The position numbers and the translations under genes were made by a program. A DNA stretch of 16,365 bases from Nanobdellota archaeon. Lineage in GTDB: Archaea > Nanobdellota > Nanobdellia > Woesearchaeales > JAHJBD01. Positions 11,285 through 16,365 of the stretch are shown in pieces. Positions within the stretch are counted from its first letter, which is position 1. Every line of letters starts with the position of its first letter. Where the stretch lies: positions 1 to 16,365 of the forward strand of contig JAHJBD010000029.1 of assembly GCA_018813725.1 (NCBI GenBank), written 5' to 3'. Under the pieces are notes generated by a model that did not search any database, was not told the DNA's origin, and saw only the letters and a list, made by a program, of their open reading frames with translations.

Positions 11285-13647
11285 AAAAAAAAGCCCAATT
11301 CTTCAACATCCCCCTTGTTATAGGCTTGATAATAGTGCTAACATTCGCATACTTTAAGTATGAACAAAAATATGAAAGCTTTGACCAGGTTCTTGGAAAA
11401 AGACAGACTGCCTTGATGCTTGCATATGAAAAAGGAGACAGAATTGATTACTTCATGGACCAGTCAACAAGATTCTCAGGCTATGAAGCATTGACAGAGC
11501 TTGCAAGAAAAGGGTCAATAAAAGATCCAGACAATCACTGCAAAAATATCAATGATTATACATTATGGATGTACCGTGATAAAACTACAGGAACAGATCT
11601 TGAATGCTTTCCAACTGAAAATACAGTCAAGAACAACTTTACCACGCTTCTCACACAATACACAAACGACTACATGGCTGGATTCGGCCTGCCAACTTAC
11701 AATTTTGGGATAATTCCAAGATACAGTAAAGAAAAACAGCTTAACATCAGCTTTTACCCTGCACAACCAGTATTATGGGACATAGTGCCCTCCCCTTCCT
11801 ACATAAGGGCAAAATGGGGATTTATACCTCTACCTTTCACAAAATTTACACAATACTTTGCACGGACTGGTGTTATTGCAGTAAAAAACAACTACCATCA
11901 GCAGTTTGACTTTAACATCAGCATCTATGATACAGTTGTTGAAAAAGCAAAAGAACTCAAAGACAAGGTCAAAGAACACGAGCTTTCTGGAGAACCATTT
12001 GACAAAGCAGTAAAATCCAGTCTCAAAGACCTTAAGCTCTACGATGACACAACCGTAGACCCAAAAAAGCTAGAAGAGCTAAAAAGCATGGGAATATTAA
12101 GCTGGAAAGAGCAATGCTCAAGCCCTGAAAAGATTGTATATGACGATTTTATCAATGACCTCCAAGCATGCGCTGACTCTATTGAAAAAGGCTGCTACTG
12201 TGACCTAACCCCCCCAGATAACATCCAGGATAACACCTATCATATTGAACTTAGAACCGTAGATACAAAGATGGTTGCATACACCAGTATAAACCGCGTT
12301 CCGATAAAGACCTCATTAGATATCGAAGGCCCATATTTTATAGAGGATTATGACAAATCATTTGAATATCAAGATACAGATTACTATCTAACCTACAAAG
12401 GGAGCAATCTAGAAAACTCAGATATACAATGGAGCGGCCCAAGATGGGATGCACCAAACAAAAAAGTAAGGCTCTACAAAAACCCAAAAGGAAATATCGC
12501 TTTCATCGATACAGACGAATATGATAGCAAAGGCTTCAAAGACTTAAAACCCTGCAAAACTCAAAGGTCAAGATATGTCAAGAACTGCGTTGTAATAAAC
12601 TCAACCTTCCCATCAAAATACCAAGCCGAATATACACAGTATGAAAAGAATTGGATCTGCTGCAAAGAAGATAGCCCATTATTTGGTATCTCTTACTCAG
12701 CAAGAAAACGTGAAGATTGTGTTGAACCATTTAACCCAAACCCAACAGGCTTTGAAAGCTTGTTTGAACAGACATCTTTCAAATACTGCGAAAACCAAGG
12801 CAAGGCAAAGATACAGAACATAACAATAAAGTTCGCATTAGAGCTGCCAGACACTGTGCCACCTAGGCCAGTTGTGATAGAAGACATACCTGACCTATTA
12901 AAGAATCAAAATTCAGTAATCCTGATATGGCAAAGGACAGATGAGGACGATATTGAGAAATTCACGATATACTGGTCAGATCAGGAATTCCAAGATGAAC
13001 TTTTAGAATCAACCACTATTCCCAAAAAGATTGAGCTAGAGACAGCCAAGGCAACTCCAAGAGAAGACCTAGAGCTTGACTGCATCACCCCAGAACTGTG
13101 CGTCTGCGACTACAAGCCAACTGGCGGACAGCTTACTAAAGGAAACTTCTACTATGTATTGAAGAAAAACTGGTATGTCTATGTATTAGAAGACCCAGAT
13201 TTAGAAGATGACAAGGAATATAACTTTGGTATAACTGCAACAGACGACTATGGCAATGTAATCAAAAAACTCAATGAAGCTGGTGCAACAGAAAACTACA
13301 AAAAAGGCATATCAAAGGACGACAAAGCACCAAAGCAGATAATACCAACATACATCACATCAGAAGATAAGCTCACATGGACTGCTCCTTCTGACACTGA
13401 TCTTAAAGAATACAAAGTTTACTACAAGACAAGCCCATTCACATTAATAGATGGCCGCTATCAATACATAGACTTTTCAGAACATTTCCTTACAACAGGC
13501 ACAGCATATCCAGACCTTGTTATGAATATCTGGGCAAACCCCATCGGAAACAGGGTTTTTAACAAGTTCTATGTTGCAGTAGTAGGAGTTGATGACAAAG
13601 GAAACGAGTGCAGACAGACAGACGCTCGCGAAGTAGAACAAAAGTGA
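11281..13647 (+). CDS. Large membrane-anchored surface protein with two C-terminal fibronectin-III-like domains
   Basis: 788 residues from ATG 11281, which overlaps the previous stop as ATGA; an in-frame ATG two codons upstream is the alternative. MKKKAQF is followed by a hydrophobic helix at about residues 8-26, matching the KKAQ of the 309-residue protein encoded at 9107-10036. The external part has a long mixed domain with scattered cysteines, including adjacent C460-C461 (WICCKED). Two beta-sandwich-like modules follow at about 528-640 and 681-785. Both start with a Pro- or Lys-rich linker and contain the W-T/Y-x-V-Y-Y and Tyr-x-F-x-V-x-A-x-D patterns typical of fibronectin type III domains (for example EYKVYYKT and KFYVAVVGVDD). 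Such domains usually act as spacers or binding modules, so this is probably the tip or adhesive component. It is the last gene of the operon. Confidence 0.75.
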   Translation: MKKKAQFFNIPLVIGLIIVLTFAYFKYEQKYESFDQVLGKRQTALMLAYEKGDRIDYFMDQSTRFSGYEALTELARKGSIKDPDNHCKNINDYTLWMYRDKTTGTDLECFPTENTVKNNFTTLLTQYTNDYMAGFGLPTYNFGIIPRYSKEKQLNISFYPAQPVLWDIVPSPSYIRAKWGFIPLPFTKFTQYFARTGVIAVKNNYHQQFDFNISIYDTVVEKAKELKDKVKEHELSGEPFDKAVKSSLKDLKLYDDTTVDPKKLEELKSMGILSWKEQCSSPEKIVYDDFINDLQACADSIEKGCYCDLTPPDNIQDNTYHIELRTVDTKMVAYTSINRVPIKTSLDIEGPYFIEDYDKSFEYQDTDYYLTYKGSNLENSDIQWSGPRWDAPNKKVRLYKNPKGNIAFIDTDEYDSKGFKDLKPCKTQRSRYVKNCVVINSTFPSKYQAEYTQYEKNWICCKEDSPLFGISYSARKREDCVEPFNPNPTGFESLFEQTSFKYCENQGKAKIQNITIKFALELPDTVPPRPVVIEDIPDLLKNQNSVILIWQRTDEDDIEKFTIYWSDQEFQDELLESTTIPKKIELETAKATPREDLELDCITPELCVCDYKPTGGQLTKGNFYYVLKKNWYVYVLEDPDLEDDKEYNFGITATDDYGNVIKKLNEAGATENYKKGISKDDKAPKQIIPTYITSEDKLTWTAPSDTDLKEYKVYYKTSPFTLIDGRYQYIDFSEHFLTTGTAYPDLVMNIWANPIGNRVFNKFYVAVVGVDDKGNECRQTDAREVEQK

Positions 13648-13660
13648 CTATTTCAAAACA

Positions 13661-13675
13661 TAAATATATTTAAAA
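13661..13675 (+). promoter_or_regulatory. AT-rich TATA region for the RPA-like gene
   Basis: TAAATATATTTAAAA lies 22-36 nt before ATG 13697, giving a predicted transcript start at or next to the ATG. The message is therefore leaderless. Confidence 0.5.
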
Positions 13676-13696
13676 TCAGCAACTAAACCAACAACA

Positions 13697-14692
13697 ATGC
13701 TACAAATACCTTTAGATCAGATAATAGAGAAGATAAAAGAAAAATCAGGACTATCAGAGCAAGATATCAAGAAAAAGATAGATGACAAGCTAAAGCAGCT
13801 TTCAGGCCTTATCTCAAAAGAAGGCGCAGCGCACATAATCGCAAACGAGCTTGGGATTAAGCTTTTTGAACAGACTTCAGGAAAATTGCAGGTAAAAAAC
13901 ATCCTTGCAGGCATGCGTGATGTTGAAGCGACTGTAAAAGTAACAAACGTATTTCCTATTACAGAATTCTCCAGAAAGGACGGAACACCAGGGAAGGTAG
14001 GTTCTTTCATAGCAGGAGACGAGACAGGAACAATCAGGTTTGTACTGTGGAACGAACAGACAAATCTTCTTGACCAACTAGCTCCAAACACCATCATCAA
14101 GATTGTTGGCGGCTATGTCAAGGAAAATCAAGGAAGAAAAGAGATACATGTTAATGACCGCTCAAAACTGCTTATCAATCCAGAAGGCGAGACGATAGGT
14201 GATATTGGTAAACCAGAAGCACAAAGAAAAAAGATCAAAGACTTAGCAGAGACAGATTCTAATGTTGAGATATTCGGAACAGTAGTACAGGCTTTTGATC
14301 CAAGATATTATGAAGTATGTCCGCAGTGCAATAAACGCGCAAGGCCAAAAGATTCAGGCTATGCATGCGACCAACACGGTATGGTAACACCAGCTTATGC
14401 TTACTTGATCAACTGCGTATTAGACGATGGCACAGAGACTATACGCGCAGTGTTCTTCAGAAATCAGATGGAACACCTCACACAAAAAACCCAAGAGCAA
14501 TTACAGCAGGCAAAAGACAGCCCAGAACAGCTTGAACAGATTAAATCAGATCTTTTAGGAAGCCAGGTAAAGGTCACAGGCAGAGTCTCAAAAAACGAGA
14601 TGTTTGACAGGATGGAATTTGTAGCTCAGACAGTAGATCCTAAACCAAACCCAAAGGACGAGATAGGCAAGCTTCAGGATCTTGAACTATAA
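13697..14692 (+). CDS. Archaeal RPA-like single-stranded-DNA-binding protein
   Basis: 331 residues. It binds and protects single-stranded DNA in replication, repair and recombination. A helical N-terminal domain (about 1-62) is followed by an OB fold at about 68-160, with the typical strands VEATVKVTNVFPITEF and GTIRFVLWNE. A second OB region at about 190-320 contains a zinc site of the C-x2-C-x12-C-x2-H type (C208, C211, C224, H227), the layout of archaeal RPA1-like proteins. Gln/Glu-rich helices (about 265-290) lie inside the second OB region. The gene is leaderless, and the next gene follows one base after its stop, so the two form an operon. Its proximity to radA on the same strand fits a recombination and repair neighbourhood. 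The family call is strong; the exact subunit type (single-chain RPA or one subunit of several) cannot be told. Confidence 0.88.
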   Translation: MLQIPLDQIIEKIKEKSGLSEQDIKKKIDDKLKQLSGLISKEGAAHIIANELGIKLFEQTSGKLQVKNILAGMRDVEATVKVTNVFPITEFSRKDGTPGKVGSFIAGDETGTIRFVLWNEQTNLLDQLAPNTIIKIVGGYVKENQGRKEIHVNDRSKLLINPEGETIGDIGKPEAQRKKIKDLAETDSNVEIFGTVVQAFDPRYYEVCPQCNKRARPKDSGYACDQHGMVTPAYAYLINCVLDDGTETIRAVFFRNQMEHLTQKTQEQLQQAKDSPEQLEQIKSDLLGSQVKVTGRVSKNEMFDRMEFVAQTVDPKPNPKDEIGKLQDLEL

Positions 14693-14693
14693 A

Positions 14694-15146
14694 ATGATGT
14701 GGAAAACCCACCTTGCATTTGGATTTCTTGTCGGACTTTTTCTCATACAATTCTTTAGGCCGCAAAACCAGATACTTTTCATGGCACTTATCTGCCTTGC
14801 ATCAGTTCTCCCAGACATAGACCATCCAAACTCAAAAGTAGGCTCAAAAGTCAAGGTTATTGGATTTTTATTTGAACACAGGGGCTTTTTCCACGGCATT
14901 GCAGCAATATTCCTTTTCTCTATCCTATCTTACATGTTGTTCAGGCAGTTCATATACGCAGAAGCAGTCTTCTACGGCTATCTCTCACACCTTATATCAG
15001 ATTCAATAACCCATGAAGGTATAATGCCTTTTCACCCATTACTGAAGTTCAGGATAAAAGGTCTGATAAAGACTGGCGCTGCAGCCGAATACTTAATTTT
15101 TCTAATCTTGGTCATCTTCGATATATACAAAGTTATTCACATGTGA
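14694..15146 (+). CDS. YdjM/DUF457-type membrane-bound metal-dependent hydrolase
   Basis: 150 residues from ATG 14694 (a second ATG follows at once). An upstream TTG at 14682 would overlap the RPA gene and is less likely. The protein has three to four membrane helices and the conserved polar residues of the LexA-binding, membrane-bound hydrolase family: H6 in the first helix, D41-x-D43-H44 in LPDIDHPNS, H62 and H67 in EHRGFFHG, and H99-x3-D103 plus H107 in SHLISDSITHEG. These residues probably bind metal at the membrane surface. The cellular substrate of the family is not established. The gene begins one base after the RPA-like stop, so it is co-transcribed and probably coupled. A role linked to DNA damage is suggested only by that neighbour. 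Confidence 0.85.
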   Translation: MMWKTHLAFGFLVGLFLIQFFRPQNQILFMALICLASVLPDIDHPNSKVGSKVKVIGFLFEHRGFFHGIAAIFLFSILSYMLFRQFIYAEAVFYGYLSHLISDSITHEGIMPFHPLLKFRIKGLIKTGAAAEYLIFLILVIFDIYKVIHM

Positions 15147-15160
15147 TTTATCTTGTTTTT
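15147..15160 (+). terminator. T-rich stretch after the hydrolase gene, possible archaeal terminator
   Basis: Directly after the stop the plus strand reads TTTATCTTGTTTTT, with no hairpin. Archaeal termination can occur on T-runs alone, so this is a weak candidate end for the RPA-hydrolase operon. Confidence 0.3.
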
Positions 15161-15298
15161 GCTGTAAATCTTACTTATATTCTATAAACTATATTCCCAA
15201 ATATCACTGGACACGCCCAATCTCCCAATATTCAGTAATATTAAGCCATAATACCCAGAAATCACCCAACCACAGGACACAGGACATCCACGCATAAC
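15161..15298. other. Non-coding stretch without recognised gene
   Basis: No convincing open frame or RNA gene is seen. It holds two AATATT blocks around CAGT (15227-15242), able to form a weak AT hairpin, and a tandem duplication ACAGGAC-ACAGGAC (15272-15285) just upstream of the promoter at 15299. The strand is unusually rich in C and A and poor in G. The duplication could be a regulator site, but nothing proves this. Confidence 0.4.
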
Positions 15299-15308
15299 CT
15301 ATTTAAAC
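15299..15308 (+). promoter_or_regulatory. TATA box for the small conserved gene / radA operon
   Basis: CTATTTAAAC is centred about 26 nt before the GG at 15330-15331. This predicts an unusually long leader of about 118 nt for a genome that otherwise shows leaderless or short-leader genes. Confidence 0.45.
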
Positions 15309-15328
15309 AACCTTGCCTATCTAGTACT

Positions 15329-15406
15329 TGGTTGTCAAGAAATTGATAACTACTCCGCTTCCTGGGGTAGTGGCCTCGGCTTCGAGGAACTGACCCACCC
15401 TAAGGG
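15329..15406 (+). promoter_or_regulatory. Structured 5' leader of the small conserved gene / radA operon
   Basis: Four consecutive helices can be drawn. The first is GTTGTCAA (15331-15338) with TTGATAAC (15343-15350), one G-U pair and a GAAA tetraloop. The second is ACTACTCC (15349-15356) with GGGGTAGT (15364-15371), one G-U pair. The third is CCTCG (15374-15378) with CGAGG (15383-15387). The fourth is CCC (15398-15400) with GGG (15404-15406). The first two overlap by two bases. GTGG (15370-15373) can instead pair with CCAC (15395-15398) around the third hairpin, excluding part of the second helix. Switch-like alternative pairing ahead of a strong ribosome binding site is the signature of a regulatory leader; no known riboswitch class is recognised. 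Confidence 0.45.
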
Positions 15407-15433
15407 AAGTTTGAAATAAGACGCGAAAAAGCA

Positions 15434-15441
15434 AGGAGGTG
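15434..15441 (+). promoter_or_regulatory. Strong ribosome binding site setting the start at 15448
   Basis: AGGAGGTG, an eight-base match to the anti-Shine-Dalgarno sequence, ends six bases before ATG 15448. An in-frame GTG (15439-15441) falls inside this site and can be excluded as the start. Confidence 0.8.
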
Positions 15442-15447
15442 TTTTCT

Positions 15448-15747
15448 ATGGAAAACGCACAAAATACAGGCTATCAGCCTGAAAAAAAATTTAGTACAGG
15501 CGCTATAAGCGCAACTGTATGGAAAAACGCAGGCACTGCAAAGACCGGTGAAGAACGGGAATACAGGACAGTATCTATACAAAGAAGATACACTGATAAG
15601 GCAGGCAAATGGCAGACAACTAGTTCTATGAGGATAAATGATCTGCCAAAAGCAGCCTTAGTCATAACTAAAGCATACGAATACCTGGTTCTCAAGAACC
15701 AGGATGACGTAACACTTCAAGACGATGTCGAAGACATCGTCATGTGA
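15448..15747 (+). CDS. Small conserved protein upstream of radA, possible nucleic-acid-binding
   Basis: 99 residues. After a polar N-terminus come beta-like strands: GAISATVWKNAG (about 17-28), EYRTVSIQRRYTD (about 36-48) and a W-containing turn leading to SSMRIND. A helix follows (LPKAALVITKAYEYLVLK) and then an acidic tail rich in Asp and Glu. Strands with exposed Arg, Lys and aromatic residues followed by one helix recall small single-stranded-nucleic-acid-binding folds such as PC4-like proteins. That comparison is by eye and weak. It shares an operon with radA (11 bases between stop and radA ATG) and is preceded by a very strong ribosome binding site and a structured leader, so abundant expression is likely. 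A helper role in RadA loading or DNA binding is inferred from context. Two perfect hairpins lie in the codons for the tail. Confidence 0.75.
   Translation: MENAQNTGYQPEKKFSTGAISATVWKNAGTAKTGEEREYRTVSIQRRYTDKAGKWQTTSSMRINDLPKAALVITKAYEYLVLKNQDDVTLQDDVEDIVM
15684..15703 (+). repeat. Perfect inverted repeat inside the 3' end of the small conserved gene
   Basis: CCTGGTTC (15684-15691) and GAACCAGG (15696-15703) pair perfectly around TCAA. This is a G+C-rich hairpin within coding sequence, 18 bases before a second perfect hairpin. Confidence 0.7.
15721..15741 (+). repeat. Perfect inverted repeat directly before the radA ribosome binding site
   Basis: GACGATGTC (15721-15729) and GACATCGTC (15733-15741) pair over nine bases around GAA. 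The hairpin ends five bases before GAGGTGA of radA and lies within the last codons of the preceding gene. There is no T-run after it, so it is not a typical terminator. Confidence 0.75.
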
Positions 15748-15752
15748 GGTGA
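15746..15752 (+). promoter_or_regulatory. Ribosome binding site of radA
   Basis: GAGGTGA overlaps the stop codon of the preceding gene (TGA 15745-15747) and ends six bases before ATG 15759, which fixes the radA start. Confidence 0.75.
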
Positions 15753-15758
15753 CTTAAG

Positions 15759-16365
15759 ATGAAAGAAGATAATCAAGAGGTGGATGAGATGGAACAAGAG
15801 CTAGAACAGCCAGAATTAGAATCAGAAGAATTATGTGAAGTAGAAGAAAAATCATCAAGAAAGACAAAACAAAAGACGATCTGTGACCTGCCTGGTGTAG
15901 GCGCAGCAACAGCTGAAAAGCTTCAGGCAGCAGGGTTTCAGGACCTTATGGCAGTTGCAGTCGCAACCCCTGGTGAACTTATTGACGCTACTGGGATGAC
16001 ACAGGCCACAGCAAAAAGAGTTATTGCTGGTGCAAGATCAGCTTTGGATATGGGATTTGAATCTGGAGCTGAGTATCTTGAAAGAAGAAAGAGCATCTTA
16101 AGGATAAAGACAGGAAGCAGCGCTTTTGACACGCTTCTGGACGGTGGATTAGAGAGCGGATGCATCACAGAATGCTTTGGCCAGTATGGTTCGTCAAAGA
16201 CACAGCTTGCACACCAGCTTGCAGTCAATGTTCAGAAACAATATCCTGGGAGCTATGCGGTATTTATCGACACAGAGTCAACATTCAGGCCTGAGAGGAT
16301 TATCCAGTTTTCAAAAGGTGCTGGCCTTGACCCTGATGATGTGCTTAAACACATCAAGGTTGCGC
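15759..16365 (+). CDS. radA: RadA recombinase, 3' truncated by the window end
   Basis: The first 202 codons are present and open to the window edge. RadA forms filaments on single-stranded DNA and catalyses homologous pairing and strand exchange in archaeal recombination. An acidic N-terminus (1-33, longer and more Glu-rich than usual) is followed by a helix-hairpin-helix domain at about 40-92 (ICDLPGVGAATAEKL). Then comes the linker with the polymerisation-type motif GFESGAEYLERRKSI, and the start of the ATPase core (SAFDTLLDGGLESGCITE). The Walker A motif at 141-148 reads GQYGSSKT; related proteins have GEFGSGKT, so the Gly before the catalytic Lys is Ser here. FIDTESTFRPERI downstream is the conserved segment after Walker A. 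Walker B and the DNA-binding loops lie beyond the window. It is the second or later gene of the operon, with its own GAGGTGA site. Confidence 0.95.
   Translation, partial: MKEDNQEVDEMEQELEQPELESEELCEVEEKSSRKTKQKTICDLPGVGAATAEKLQAAGFQDLMAVAVATPGELIDATGMTQATAKRVIAGARSALDMGFESGAEYLERRKSILRIKTGSSAFDTLLDGGLESGCITECFGQYGSSKTQLAHQLAVNVQKQYPGSYAVFIDTESTFRPERIIQFSKGAGLDPDDVLKHIKVA

Noticed and set aside
14682..14684. TTG start for the membrane hydrolase
   Set aside because: No ribosome binding site at a useful distance, and family members begin with a short sequence right before the first helix; ATG 14694 fits.
15343..15393. Box C/D guide RNA (TTGATAAC and CTGA)
   Set aside because: The box C match is poor, no C'/D' pair is present, and the segment is better explained by stems of a leader.

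Overview
The window looks like part of the genome of a DPANN-type archaeon, in the style of Woesearchaeota or Pacearchaeota. The lineage is an inference; the archaeal assignment is firm. The evidence is a RadA recombinase with an N-terminal helix-hairpin-helix domain, an archaeal RPA-like OB-fold protein with a zinc site, TATA boxes about 26 nt upstream of several start codons (leaderless genes), and GGTGA-type ribosome binding sites. Genes are tightly packed, with 4-8 nt overlaps inside operons.

Left part (1-8189): a run of small, single-helix, cysteine-bearing proteins with pilin-like N-termini (3-86 partial, 129-398, 1754-2140, 2137-2583), ending in a giant 1869-residue membrane-anchored protein (2580-8189). 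Into this run a HEPN-MNT toxin-antitoxin pair (395-1394, minus strand) has been placed. It is bracketed by a 73-bp direct repeat that is a copy of the 3' end of the pilin-like gene at 129-398. The cassette has its own promoter, with a perfect inverted repeat between the TATA box and the inferred transcription start. A 46-residue membrane peptide (1552-1692) follows the second repeat copy.

Middle part (8204-13647): a membrane-anchored protein of unknown function on the minus strand (8204-8845), then a 260-base gap with a strongly inverted-repeat, possibly RNA-forming element (8911-9027). Next is a four-gene operon (9107-13647), each gene encoding one N-terminal membrane helix after a short basic K/R-rich segment and an external domain. 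The last has two fibronectin-III-like domains. Both clusters together resemble a pilus- or pseudopilus-like surface apparatus made of several pilin-like subunits plus two very large external proteins. No ATPase, platform protein or prepilin peptidase is encoded here, so assembly machinery would have to be elsewhere. I do not recognise this set as a named system.

Right part (13697-16365): DNA-maintenance genes. An RPA-like single-stranded-DNA-binding protein is followed by a YdjM/DUF457-type membrane hydrolase. After a 301-base non-coding stretch, whose second half looks like a structured mRNA leader, come a small conserved protein (possibly nucleic-acid-binding) and radA (truncated by the window end). 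Two perfect hairpins lie in the 3' end of the small gene just before the radA ribosome binding site. The RadA Walker A motif is unusual (Ser in place of the Gly before Lys).
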